The notes: generated by a model from the sequence alone, not told the origin. Positions 1-7,651 are shown, counted from the stretch's first letter. The stretch is 48,642 bases of DNA from an uncultured Lachnospiraceae bacterium (GCA_910577785.1 CAJTNT010000031.1:1-48642), one strand, 5' to 3'. Numbers and translations are program-made.

Positions 1-1
1 C

Positions 2-94
2 CTGGAACCTCCTTCTTATGAGCTGCACGATGTATACAGGGCATTAAGCGTCCTCGACCAAAAGCAGCATGAGAACCATTCAGAAAAAAAGTAA
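2..94 (+). pseudogene. 3' fragment of an unidentified (possibly transposase) gene
   Basis: An open frame enters from the left edge and stops at TAA 92-94, giving about 30 residues that include PPSYELHDVYRAL and end in a charged tail. The segment recalls a conserved stretch I associate with IS1634/IS4-type transposases of Firmicutes, but this is recollection rather than an alignment. If correct, the stop comes much earlier than in an intact transposase, so it would be a remnant. It could equally be the real C-terminus of an unrelated gene lying outside the window. Confidence 0.35.
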
Positions 95-448
95 AGGGAA
101 AGAATAAATTACTATATTTCGTAACAACGACAATAATCGCTGTAACCCAGAAAATACAAGGGATACAGCGATTGTTTAATCTACTAACTGTCAAAGACAG
201 GAGTATAACACAGCATGAATTTTCTTTCAATCATGTAAAAAGCGGACAGCTTTATCAACCACCCGATCGACCCTTGATAATAAGCCTTTTTCCGTTCTGC
301 TGTAAGCTGCTCTACCTCAAGCCAATAGAGTGATTTTGTATATTTTACGGAGACTACCGCATTCGGAACTTCCAATCCTGCTCTCTGGACAATACCTCAC
401 TAACCATAACGCCATCATCTATAATCGCAATGACATACTCTTCCATGA
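95..448. other. intergenic region with a short xpt-like fragment
   Basis: No convincing gene is seen. A reverse open frame (184-375) could encode 63 residues but has no good ribosome site and no recognised domain. On the + strand, bases 243-275 match 5829-5861 inside xpt at about 30 of 33 positions, including an exact 20-base run, and read DSFINHPIDP before a stop. This looks like a tiny relic of an xpt-like sequence. No clear terminator for the reverse ABC operon was identified here. Confidence 0.35.
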
Positions 449-1684
449 TTAACATATCCAATCTTTTCTTTTCATGACTACGCTTGTTGCTGCAAACACC
501 AGCAAGGCAGCTGCCAGCTCCAAAGCAGCCATCTCATAAACGCGCCCCAGCCCATTTGCTATCCATACATCGTAGGCATATCCATAACATGGGGGAACCC
601 AACGATCCAGGGTTCCATGCCCGCCTGTCCTTACCACAAGGGGCAAAACGGCAGGTATGGCAAGGAGCAGTGGCAGCACGGTAAGCGCCGTACTGGACTC
701 TCGGAGGAAGCTTCCAAGGCTCACTAAAATAACAACAAGGGATAGGACAAATAAAACATCGGAAAGCAGAATATGGCTCACTACGCTGGAAATCGGCAGG
801 TAATCCACCGTTACGTCTGTAATCTCTGAGATTCCGGCTGCCAGGTTGGCCTGTCCGTCTTCATAAAATACACGAATAGGATACCCTGCATCGCCAAGCC
901 CATACAGCAGCCCTGCTGCCGCCAAGCCTAGCCCCAGGATCATTGCCAGGACCAAAAGGACATACAGCAGGTTGGCCATTAGTTTTGCGGCATAAATTTT
1001 CCAACGGGCTGCCGGCATCAGAAGCCACATTTTTATGCTGCCGGATTCTACTTCTGTGGCAAAACAATCGCTGCAAAGCAGGCAGATGAGAATCGGAAGC
1101 GCCAGCGGGAACACGGTATTCAGGAGATAAAACAAGACGGGATATGCCGCAGGCTCATATTCTGTCTTCCAAGGCATAATCTCATGGCTTACAAGATATT
1201 CATTCAAGCGGATTCGGTTATCCAATTCCTGCACTGTCCCAATATCATGCGTCTGGCTGTTCCGCTCACGGATCAGGCCTCCTTCTAGGCCTTCCAGCAT
1301 ATTGCGGTCTTTCGCTAATGTCACCTTGGCCTCTTCCATCCATTCCCCACGCCCAAATGCCAGCTGCTGCTTCTGGGTAAAGGCAATATCCCTCGTCCAG
1401 GTATCCTGCCGGATCTGGTTTTCTTTGGGATATACCTCGTCAAAGGTATCTGGGTCGAAATCCTCTAATGTATCCGTATATTCCTTGGCAATGAGAGCGC
1501 GCTCGATTTCAGCATAATTAATAGAAGACTCATAAATGGAATCACGCCGCAGCACGGCCTCTTCATTTTTCTTGTTATGATAGAAAGGAAGCGCAAGCAC
1601 AAACGCCAAGAACAAGCCTAAGATAATCCAATTCTTCTTGTTTTTCATAAGCCTGATCCATTCTATCCTCATCAAGCTAACCAT
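449..1684 (-). CDS. ABC-2 type transporter permease
   Basis: Membrane permease of an ABC-2 exporter, about 411 residues. It has one N-terminal membrane segment (around residues 17-33), a long charged extracytoplasmic region, then several hydrophobic helices in the C-terminal half, which is the usual layout of bacteriocin-immunity or drug-export permeases. I chose the ATG at 1684 because GGGAGG lies at the right spacing before it; an ATG at 1702 overlapping the ATPase stop is also possible but leaves that ribosome site inside the gene. It is the last gene of the three-gene operon (permease, ATPase, permease). The substrate cannot be told from sequence. Confidence 0.85.
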   Translation of the reverse strand: MVSLMRIEWIRLMKNKKNWIILGLFLAFVLALPFYHNKKNEEAVLRRDSIYESSINYAEIERALIAKEYTDTLEDFDPDTFDEVYPKENQIRQDTWTRDIAFTQKQQLAFGRGEWMEEAKVTLAKDRNMLEGLEGGLIRERNSQTHDIGTVQELDNRIRLNEYLVSHEIMPWKTEYEPAAYPVLFYLLNTVFPLALPILICLLCSDCFATEVESGSIKMWLLMPAARWKIYAAKLMANLLYVLLVLAMILGLGLAAAGLLYGLGDAGYPIRVFYEDGQANLAAGISEITDVTVDYLPISSVVSHILLSDVLFVLSLVVILVSLGSFLRESSTALTVLPLLLAIPAVLPLVVRTGGHGTLDRWVPPCYGYAYDVWIANGLGRVYEMAALELAAALLVFAATSVVMKRKDWIC

Positions 1685-1698
1685 TTCTTTCCCTCCCA

Positions 1699-2592
1699 TC
1701 ATGCATCTTCCTGGAAAATATCCTGGTATACCGTCTCCAGCTGCGTGCCTTCCTGGCGGATATCCTGCACCTGGTTCTCGCCCTGGCAGACGAGCTGCAT
1801 CACCCTGGCAAACACTTCCTGAGACATGCTGATTTCAACGGTAACGCTGTCGTCTCTAAGGACTGCTTCCACATGTTCCATAGCGGCAAGCTGTTCCTGG
1901 ATGTGCCTGGCATTTCCTGCTGTCACAAGATACTTCTTTTGCATGGGCGGGACTTCGGATTTCTCAATGATCCTTCCTTCTTTGATAAACACCACGTCAT
2001 CTGCAATCTTATCCACTTCGCTTAAAATATGGCTGGAAAGCAGGACGGTCACGCCTTCTTCAGCCTTTTGGCGGATCAGTCCCCGTAACTCCATGATCCC
2101 GCTGGCATCCAAGCCATTGGTCGGCTCATCCAGGATTAGGAACCTGGGGTCTGCCAGGAGCGCCATCCCTAAGCCCAAGCGCTGCTTCATCCCCAGGGAA
2201 TAGCGCCCTGTCTTCTGGCGCATGGCATGGCCAAGGCCTATGATTTCCACAATCCGTTCCATATCATCCTTGGACTTTTGATACATCTTCTGGATAAACT
2301 TCAGATTATCGTAGCCGTTTAATTCCAGATATAATGCCGGGTTCTCAATGACCCCAGCCACATTTGCCAAAGCTTTTTCCCGATCTTTTAGGATATCAAA
2401 ACCTGCAATATGTATGCTGCCGCTGTCTGGTATAAGGATATTCGTAATTAATTTCAGCATCGTGGTCTTCCCTGCGCCGTTCGGGCCGATAAAGCCCAAG
2501 ACTTTCCCTTCCTCTGCCGAAAATGAGATATCATCGACAACGGTTTTCTTACGGAACCGTTTTGTTATATGCTCTACTTCTAAAATATTCAT
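1699..2592 (-). CDS. ABC transporter ATP-binding protein
   Basis: Cytoplasmic ATPase subunit (297 residues) that powers the two flanking ABC-2 permeases. Visible motifs are Walker A GPNGAGKTT (about residues 37-45), the signature YSLGMKQRLGLG, Walker B FLILDEPTNGLD, and the switch-histidine segment LLSSHIL. The C-terminal roughly 80 residues form an accessory domain like those of BcrA/NatA-type transporters. AGGAGAGG sits just before the ATG at 2592. The gene is 9 bases downstream of the first permease. Family membership (BcrA-like, often peptide antibiotic resistance or sodium export) is secure, but the cargo is unknown. Confidence 0.93.
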   Translation of the reverse strand: MNILEVEHITKRFRKKTVVDDISFSAEEGKVLGFIGPNGAGKTTMLKLITNILIPDSGSIHIAGFDILKDREKALANVAGVIENPALYLELNGYDNLKFIQKMYQKSKDDMERIVEIIGLGHAMRQKTGRYSLGMKQRLGLGMALLADPRFLILDEPTNGLDASGIMELRGLIRQKAEEGVTVLLSSHILSEVDKIADDVVFIKEGRIIEKSEVPPMQKKYLVTAGNARHIQEQLAAMEHVEAVLRDDSVTVEISMSQEVFARVMQLVCQGENQVQDIRQEGTQLETVYQDIFQEDA

Positions 2593-2601
2593 AGCCTCTC
2601 C

Positions 2602-3924
2602 TTAACAAATCACATCTTGCTTTTTTTGGACAAACCGTATGCCAATACCCAAGAGGCACAAACTGATGCCCAAAAAAATAACCGCATCTAAGGCCGTCAC
2701 CCCGGCCGTCCCTCCTAACACGCCAATTCCGCTTTGATATGTGCCGGGATTAATCAGGCGCAAGCCTGCTGGCAATGAAACAGCGCAAAAAACCAATGCC
2801 GCCAAAACCCCGATGGTAACTGCAATCCCTTTTCTGCTCGTAAAAAGGGAAATGAAATTCCCTATGGAAACACTCAGCAGGATCACTGCCAGCTGATACA
2901 GGCATGCCTTAAACAGGAACAACCCAACAGGCACAAATTTCAGCCTTTCATTGGGAAGCGGCAGTACCCCTTCTTCAATCTTGCAGTCTTCTTCTGCCAA
3001 AAAACGGCTGATGCCTATGCAATATTTTTCTGAGATGCGCAAATCCTTTGAATCAAGCAGGCTGACCATCTCATGCGTATCGTACGCTTCCAGCCTTCCC
3101 TCCACCGCTTCTGTCATCTTCATCCCAGAAGCATCCTCCAATACCAGGAACTTTCCCGAGCCAAACCCATTCACCGCCCCCAGGAACAAAAACAATACCA
3201 GGACTGGCAAAAATAGCATCACCGTGCTGTAAACCGTCCCGCCTGCAATCCTGGCCACAGCAGCCTTCCCTTTTGACACCGGCAGAAGCAGCTTAGCCTT
3301 AATGGAGCCGCTTTCTTTTTCACCAGCCAAGCTGTCAACCACCAAGAGCATAGCTACCGCCAGACAGGCCAACGGCATGGCGTCTTCCATCACGCGGTAC
3401 AGGAAATTAAATCCTGTCATTTTGTGGTAATTCCATAATTCCCCGGATTCATCTTCCAATTTTCCATAGTAATCATACATATAATCCCGGAACTTTTGCG
3501 CAGAATCCACCTTTTCTTCCCCATAAGCCTTGCAATCATACATGCCAAAGGATTCTGCCAATGCATCTGCGTTCTTTAAGTAAGTCCAAGCAGACGCCAA
3601 AAACTTTTTATCATTATTTCCTTCTATGGCTTCTACTTCTAAAATTGTTGCGTCATAGATATAGCCGCTATTCTCCAGTATTTCCTGGATATCCTCTTCA
3701 GACATGCCCATAGAAGACAGCTCACCTTCTAATTGTTCCAAATCCCTTTGCTTGTCCTCTTCAATGTCCTCTACATTCACGGCACATTGCTCTTTATATG
3801 CAAGATAACTGTTTGTATGGCTAATCACAAGCGCCAGCAAAACTACAACCCATAATAAAATTAAAATCTTGTTTTTCTGGCTGCTCCTTAGCTGCTTTAT
3901 TTCCTGAACGATTAATGGCCACAT
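2602..3924 (-). CDS. ABC-2 type transporter permease
   Basis: First gene of the ABC operon, 440 residues. An N-terminal membrane segment (about residues 20-37) is followed by a large acidic loop of about 170 residues, then a block of hydrophobic helices with an interrupting loop, and a Lys/Gln-rich end. This is the same architecture as the third gene, and both share an SGSIK motif next to the first helix of the membrane core. The two permeases therefore probably form a heterodimer with the ATPase. Start ATG 3924 has a modest GGGGT upstream. Transcribed from the promoter at 4050-4078. Confidence 0.85.
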   Translation of the reverse strand: MWPLIVQEIKQLRSSQKNKILILLWVVVLLALVISHTNSYLAYKEQCAVNVEDIEEDKQRDLEQLEGELSSMGMSEEDIQEILENSGYIYDATILEVEAIEGNNDKKFLASAWTYLKNADALAESFGMYDCKAYGEEKVDSAQKFRDYMYDYYGKLEDESGELWNYHKMTGFNFLYRVMEDAMPLACLAVAMLLVVDSLAGEKESGSIKAKLLLPVSKGKAAVARIAGGTVYSTVMLFLPVLVLFLFLGAVNGFGSGKFLVLEDASGMKMTEAVEGRLEAYDTHEMVSLLDSKDLRISEKYCIGISRFLAEEDCKIEEGVLPLPNERLKFVPVGLFLFKACLYQLAVILLSVSIGNFISLFTSRKGIAVTIGVLAALVFCAVSLPAGLRLINPGTYQSGIGVLGGTAGVTALDAVIFLGISLCLLGIGIRFVQKKQDVIC

Positions 3925-4049
3925 TTTTCTTACCCCATATTTTTGTGCTTTTCTAAATAAAAAATTTTTTTACCTACTGCAGAGCTATCATAAATTTTGC
4001 CAATCCGTCCATCTCTTTTCCCCCTTTCATTCCAACCTTTTCGCCTAAC

Positions 4050-4078
4050 ATACTACCACAATAGTCTATCTTTGTCAA
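4050..4078 (-). promoter_or_regulatory. sigma-A promoter of the ABC transporter operon
   Basis: Read on the reverse strand: -35 TTGACA (4073-4078, consensus), a 17-base spacer, and -10 TAGTAT (4050-4055). It lies about 125 bases before the first permease ATG at 3924, so the operon has a long leader. No regulator gene is adjacent. Confidence 0.65.
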
Positions 4079-4246
4079 TCCACTACCAGAAGTTAATAGA
4101 CAAAACATTTTTATAATTTTAAAAGCTTATCCTGTTTTAGCCTTTTCACAAATCTATTAGCCAATTCTCAAAAAATCTGCTATACTAATCCCAGATTCTT
4201 ATCTATTCCAAAATAATGGCGGCAGACACGAAAAAAGACAAAACGG

Positions 4247-4337
4247 AAGGAGAATGCAAGAAATTGAACTTGTGGCATTATGGCACATTTCCTCCCCCTG
4301 CCTGAAGGCAGCGGGTTTCCTTGCTGATTTATTATGA
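4247..4337 (+). other. rlmH leader: displaced ribosome site, hairpin and coupled 27-codon ORF
   Basis: The only good ribosome site near rlmH (AAGGAG, 4247-4252) lies 81 bases before the rlmH ATG. Between them is a strong hairpin (CCCCTGCC-loop-GGCAGCGGG with one bulged base, about 4296-4316), resembling the subterminal hairpins of IS200/IS605 elements. A 27-codon ORF (ATG 4254 to TGA 4335-4337) reads through the hairpin, and its stop overlaps the rlmH start as ATGA. The spacing between AAGGAG and this ATG is only one base, so its translation is uncertain. Confidence 0.35.
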
Positions 4338-4813
4338 AAATAACCATTTTAGCCGTAGGAAAAGTGAAAGAAAAATTTTACCGGGAGGCCATTGAGGAGT
4401 TTGGCAAGCGTCTGAGCCGCTACTGCCGGCTGGAATTCGTGGAAGTAGCGGATGAGCAGACGCCGGACTGCGCCAGCGCGGCCAAAGAACGGCAGATTAA
4501 GGAGAAGGAGGGGCAAAGGATTCTGAAGCATGTGCGGGAGGGCGACTGGGTATGCGCCCTTGCCATTGAGGGAAACATGCTGGATTCCATTGCATTGTCG
4601 AAGAAGATAGACAGCCTGGGGATTGGCGGCGCAAGCCATCTGGTATTTGTCATCGGCGGCTCTCTGGGGCTTTCTGCAAAAGTGCTGGAGCGGGCGGATT
4701 TTCTGCTGAGTTTTTCGAAAATGACGTTTCCGCACCAGCTGATGCGAGTCATTTTATTAGAACAGATTTACCGCAGCTATCGCATCCTCAAAGGGGAACC
4801 CTATCACAAGTGA
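4334..4813 (+). CDS. rlmH: 23S rRNA (pseudouridine1915-N3)-methyltransferase RlmH
   Basis: SPOUT-class methyltransferase that methylates pseudouridine 1915 in helix 69 of 23S rRNA, using SAM. The 159-residue length is exactly that of the family. Typical segments are present: the N-terminal MKITILAVGKVKE, the FVIGGSLGLS SAM-binding knot loop near residue 107, and the C-terminal SKMTFPHQLMRVILLEQIYRSYRI with a YHK end. It is a cytoplasmic enzyme acting on the assembled 70S ribosome. There is no Shine-Dalgarno at normal distance; see the leader feature. Confidence 0.96.
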   Translation: MKITILAVGKVKEKFYREAIEEFGKRLSRYCRLEFVEVADEQTPDCASAAKERQIKEKEGQRILKHVREGDWVCALAIEGNMLDSIALSKKIDSLGIGGASHLVFVIGGSLGLSAKVLERADFLLSFSKMTFPHQLMRVILLEQIYRSYRILKGEPYHK

Positions 4814-4894
4814 AGACGGCCCGTCAATTGCATTGCAGGGGAACGGGGATTGAGAACTGCTGTTGGGCAATGCAGACAGGAAAGGAGAGATAAC

Positions 4895-5410
4895 GTGAAG
4901 ATAAAACCGATTGAAACTCCAAGGCTTATATTGCGAGGCTTTACCAAAGAAGATGCACTATGGGCCTATCGTATATGGAATGACCCTGAAATGGGAGAAT
5001 ACTTACCTGACGAGGCCAAAGAAGATATTGACTCTGAATATATCAAAGAATTAGAGTTACTTGGAGAAGACGAAGAATGCTGTTATTTAATCCCAGTGTA
5101 TAAAAATTCAAAGCAGCGTATAGGAACCTGTAGCTTTATGATTCGTGAAGATAAAAAGATCTATGATATTGCTTATTGCGTACATAAAGATTTCTGGCGT
5201 CAGGGATATGCTACTGAAATAGCGCAGGGAATGATTGCGTATGCGCGTACCCAAGGTGCAGAAAAAGTTACTATATTAGTCAGTAAAGGAAATGTTCCTT
5301 CCAATTGTGTTGCGGTAAAATGCGGTGGGAAAATTGTTTCTGAAAAAACATATAAAAAAAGGGGAACAGATGTTATTATGGAAGAATATTTATACGAAGT
5401 TTTGCTTTAG
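4895..5410 (+). CDS. GNAT family N-acetyltransferase (RimJ/RimL-like)
   Basis: Probable acetyl-CoA dependent N-acetyltransferase of 171 residues. The start TPRLILRGFTKEDA is the classic beginning of the RimJ/RimL subgroup, and the acetyl-CoA loop region is around DFWRQGYATEIAQGMIAYA. I chose GTG at 4895 because AAAGGAG lies seven bases upstream; the open frame extends 15 codons further back without a ribosome site. The gene is visibly more AT-rich than rlmH and the downstream block, which suggests recent transfer. The substrate (ribosomal protein N-terminus, amino sugar or antibiotic) cannot be assigned. Confidence 0.87.
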   Translation: MKIKPIETPRLILRGFTKEDALWAYRIWNDPEMGEYLPDEAKEDIDSEYIKELELLGEDEECCYLIPVYKNSKQRIGTCSFMIREDKKIYDIAYCVHKDFWRQGYATEIAQGMIAYARTQGAEKVTILVSKGNVPSNCVAVKCGGKIVSEKTYKKRGTDVIMEEYLYEVLL

Positions 5411-5675
5411 AGATTCTAGGATGCGCAGCGGAAGAAGGCGCCGCGCCTGCCCAAGCTCTGTCCCTTTGATTTATATGGGAAAGGGCGGCATATCTATCCC
5501 TTTGAAAATATCTATAGGGAATGAAAACATGAATATTTGATATTATACAGAGAATATCATATTATTTGAGAGCAGAAGCATGGCAGAGCATTTTAAGTGT
5601 TCTGCCTTGTTTGGCAGAATAATATAGGTTTTTCGCACTTAGGTACGTTAAGGAAAGCAAAATCTTGTAAAAATC
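5411..5675 (+). other. intergenic region with two mutually exclusive hairpins
   Basis: No gene is seen. Bases 5582-5590 pair with 5598-5606 (9 bp, GGCAGAGCA with TGTTCTGCC). The 5' half of a second hairpin (5600-5606 with 5613-5619, TTCTGCC with GGCAGAA) reuses the same bases, so only one can form. A T-run follows about ten bases later at 5630-5634. The xpt promoter lies downstream of this, so the structure is not part of the xpt leader. Confidence 0.4.
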
Positions 5676-5704
5676 TTGTCATATCCTCTTTTTTCCTATA
5701 TAAT
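5676..5704 (+). promoter_or_regulatory. sigma-A promoter of xpt
   Basis: -35 TTGTCA (5676-5681), a 17-base spacer and a perfect -10 TATAAT (5699-5704). The transcript would start near 5711, leaving a leader of only about 50 bases before the xpt ATG. That is too short for a purine riboswitch aptamer. Confidence 0.75.
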
Positions 5705-5762
5705 AAAAGGGTGATTCCATGATTTACACAATCCAGATTAAATATAGTTCAGAGGTGAAAAT

Positions 5763-6332
5763 ATGAAATTATTAGAAGAGAAAATCAAGGCAGACGGCGT
5801 TGCATTAAATGAACATATCCTCAAAGTGGACAGCTTTATCAACCACCAGATCGACCCCATCCTGATGCAGGAAATGGCCAACGAGCTGGCCAATCATTTC
5901 AAGGTCAAGGAAATTACCAAAGTCGCCACCATCGAAAGCTCTGGCATTGCCCCAGCGCTTCTAACCTCCCTCGCCTTAGGCGTCCCGCTGCTGATCCTCA
6001 AGAAACAGCCTTCAAAAATCCTCAACCAGGATCTGTACCAGACGGTTGTCACGTCCTTTACGAAAGAGACCAATTATGAGCTGACTCTTTCCAAAAAATT
6101 TATCAATGAAAACGACCATGTTCTGATTGTGGACGACTTCCTGGCCAACGGCGAGGCCGCCACAGCCGCCATCCGCCTCATCCGCATGTCCCATGCCACC
6201 ATTGCAGGAATCGGCATATTAATTGAGAAATCCTTCCAGCCTGGGCGTGAGAAGCTGGAGGCGCAGGGGGTCGAGGTCTACGCGCTGGCACGGATTGGAA
6301 ATATGGCGGAGAACTTTATTTCCTTCCTCTAA
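5763..6332 (+). CDS. xpt: xanthine phosphoribosyltransferase
   Basis: Purine-salvage enzyme converting xanthine plus PRPP to XMP (189 residues, the usual length). The N-terminal MKLLEEKIKADG and VDSFINHQIDPILM segment is diagnostic for Xpt. The PRPP-binding motif VLIVDDFLANGEAA is at about residues 121-134, and the C-terminal VYALARIGNM segment is also characteristic. The ribosome site AGAGGTGA precedes ATG 5763. It is a single-gene unit with its own promoter and a terminator at 6356. Unlike B. subtilis xpt, no guanine riboswitch is visible in its short leader. Confidence 0.96.
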   Translation: MKLLEEKIKADGVALNEHILKVDSFINHQIDPILMQEMANELANHFKVKEITKVATIESSGIAPALLTSLALGVPLLILKKQPSKILNQDLYQTVVTSFTKETNYELTLSKKFINENDHVLIVDDFLANGEAATAAIRLIRMSHATIAGIGILIEKSFQPGREKLEAQGVEVYALARIGNMAENFISFL

Positions 6333-6355
6333 GCCATACGATATTTCCTTAGCAA

Positions 6356-6382
6356 AGCCCCCTATAAACAACGGGGGCTTTT
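6356..6382 (+). terminator. rho-independent terminator of xpt
   Basis: AGCCCCC pairs with GGGGGCT around a 10-base loop, followed by a short T-run, starting 23 bases after the xpt stop codon. Confidence 0.85.
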
Positions 6383-6449
6383 GCTCTATGCTCCGCTCCA
6401 TTTGTTATCCGATGCTTGACGCAACGCCAATCCATATCTAGAGGTACCT

Positions 6450-6530
6450 ATGAATTCGTTAGAAGTTTTGACATTATTATTGGTCGTATTCGCGGCTTTA
6501 TCGTACCTTGACAACCACCACAAAAAATAA
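6450..6530 (+). CDS. small hydrophobic type I toxin-like peptide
   Basis: A 26-residue peptide with Met-Asn-Ser-Leu-Glu at the start, one hydrophobic helix (about residues 5-19, TLLLVVFAALSYL) and a hydrophilic DNHHKK tail. The ribosome site AGAGGT is at 6440-6445. The size, single helix and charged tail fit the short holin-like toxins of Firmicutes type I toxin-antitoxin systems (the TxpA/BsrG-like or Hol_Tox group), which act in the membrane. The assignment rests mainly on context: a convergent antisense RNA overlapping the 3' end, a perfect 12-bp hairpin just after the stop, and a separate downstream terminator. Without that context the ORF would be too short to call. Confidence 0.65.
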   Translation: MNSLEVLTLLLVVFAALSYLDNHHKK

Positions 6531-6640
6531 AATGGCTATCCTCTACGCCACTAGAGGATAGCCTGTGTAACTTGTAGATTTGTTTATCAAGTTCCTGATG
6601 ACAACCATCGGACAGTGTGAATATCCTTTGATTGTTCCTA
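6523..6640 (-). ncRNA. candidate antisense antitoxin RNA (type I TA)
   Basis: A strong reverse promoter (-35 TTGCTA 6669-6674, 17-base spacer, -10 TATAAT 6646-6651) would start an RNA near 6639. It runs into the hairpin 6563-6534 (perfect 12-bp stem, 6-base loop), which on this strand is followed by a U-rich tract (ATTTTATTTTTT). The predicted RNA is about 115 nt, covers the end of the small toxin ORF and its 3' UTR, and carries no ORF of its own. This is the arrangement of RatA/TxpA and SR4/BsrG. Confidence 0.6.
6534..6563. terminator. perfect 12-bp inverted repeat between toxin and antisense RNA
   Basis: GGCTATCCTCTA and its exact complement are separated by CGCCAC. On the reverse strand the U-rich tract makes it a good intrinsic terminator for the antisense RNA. 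On the forward strand it would form a stem in the toxin mRNA 3' UTR. Confidence 0.75.
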
Positions 6641-6720
6641 AACTGATTATAAACGATTCCTTGCTTCTTAGCAAGAGAAAAGTTTAGGAAATGGGGATGC
6701 TTTCTGCATCCTCATTTTTA
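6635..6720 (+). terminator. structured 3' end of the toxin transcript
   Basis: A perfect 10-bp inverted repeat (6635-6644 with 6681-6690) encloses a 6-bp hairpin (6660-6665 with 6670-6675). It is followed by an intrinsic terminator: 6691-6700 pairs with 6706-6715 (10 bp, one G-T pair), then a T-run 6715-6719. The antisense promoter is embedded in the first repeat. No other gene is visible to 6830. Confidence 0.6.
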
Positions 6721-6892
6721 TACACATTTTTCCACATAATGGTCCGCCCTTGTATTCATTTCTTTCCTATATTTCACAAAATTTATACAGACCTTTGTCT
6801 GCCCTCAAAAACAGCGTTATACATGGAATATGATTAGTTTTAGTGATAAGGAACATAAAAAAGTGTTACAATTTCCAAACAAAACATACAAA

Positions 6893-6932
6893 AAAACGCC
6901 ATGCCATTGGTTTCCCTCCTGCACAGCGTTTT
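6893..6932 (-). terminator. possible terminator of the SCP2 gene
   Basis: GAAAACGC and GCGTTTT pair over a 26-base loop, followed on the reverse strand by a run of seven Ts. The stem is short, so the call is weak. The rest of 6721-7018 shows no gene. Confidence 0.4.
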
Positions 6933-7018
6933 CCAGAACAGCTGCATTTCACAGCTTTGCCATTAATGTTTTATATAAACTTCCGTAAGCAGCATCCGCT
7001 GGTTTGCCAATCTTTTGC

Positions 7019-7405
7019 CTATTTCCTCTTCGCCTTCTTTTCTGCCTTTTCTGCCTTTGCCTTCTCTTTTTCTGCTTTCTTCTTGGCGGCAAGTATCTCC
7101 TTAAGCTTCAGCGCTTTGCCCAAGTCGCCCTCCACCTGCAGCTTCTTCAAAGTATAGGCCAGCATCGGATCCTGCTTGCCCTCGGCAATCCGCATCAGCA
7201 AATCTGCCGAAGCTGTGAAAATCGCATCCCTGTCATAGTACTCATAAGGCTCCACATACAGCTTGCCTTCCTTCACCTCCACATAGAAGATGCCCTCTGC
7301 CTCCCCAGTAATATTGAACTGGTAAGCCAGATGCTCCTCCATACCGCTGGCATCTGCATCCATAAAAGCTTCCTTTACCTTTGCGAAAAATTCTTCATAC
7401 GTCAT
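7019..7405 (-). CDS. SCP2 sterol-binding domain protein
   Basis: A 128-residue protein with an SCP2-like lipid-binding domain. Residues about 20-105 include the FNITGEAEGIFYVEV strand pair and the SADLLMRIAEGKQDPMLAYTLKKLQVEGDL segment, which is typical of the family. The last roughly 25 residues are almost only Lys, Ala and Glu. I chose ATG 7405 because GGAGG precedes it; the open frame extends upstream without domain content. In anaerobic Firmicutes such proteins are presumed carriers of hydrophobic ligands, but the ligand is not known. Confidence 0.8.
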   Translation of the reverse strand: MTYEEFFAKVKEAFMDADASGMEEHLAYQFNITGEAEGIFYVEVKEGKLYVEPYEYYDRDAIFTASADLLMRIAEGKQDPMLAYTLKKLQVEGDLGKALKLKEILAAKKKAEKEKAKAEKAEKKAKRK

Positions 7406-7567
7406 TTCCTTATCCTCCACTTCTTTATTCTGTCCTACCCTATCCAGTATGGCACGCTTCCGCCATCCCATACCGCTGCCACCGTCCTCAAAAATAACAG
7501 ACTGATCCATCATTCCCATCCTATGGCGCAGGGGCATGTCCTATCCAGGAACTGCAGAAAAATAACT

Positions 7568-7651
7568 TATACACCAATGCATCCCATACATCCTATGTAT
7601 CCTATACACCAATGTATCCCATACATCCTATGTATCCTATACATCCTGCAC
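7568..7651. repeat. 35-bp tandem repeat
   Basis: Two near-identical 35-bp units (7568-7602 and 7603-7637, one base different) and the start of a third. Within each unit the motif CATCC/ATCC recurs. It is intergenic, between the SCP2 gene start and the polC operon end. It is non-coding as far as can be seen. The rest of 7538-7762 holds no gene. Confidence 0.85.

Noticed and set aside
5705..5762. Purine riboswitch before xpt
   Set aside because: Expected by analogy with B. subtilis, but the promoter leaves only about 50 bases of leader and no aptamer core (the conserved TATA...TTTCTACC...CCTGACTA pattern) is visible.
7568..7651. CRISPR array
   Set aside because: The tandem units are directly adjacent, with no unique spacers and no cas genes in the window.
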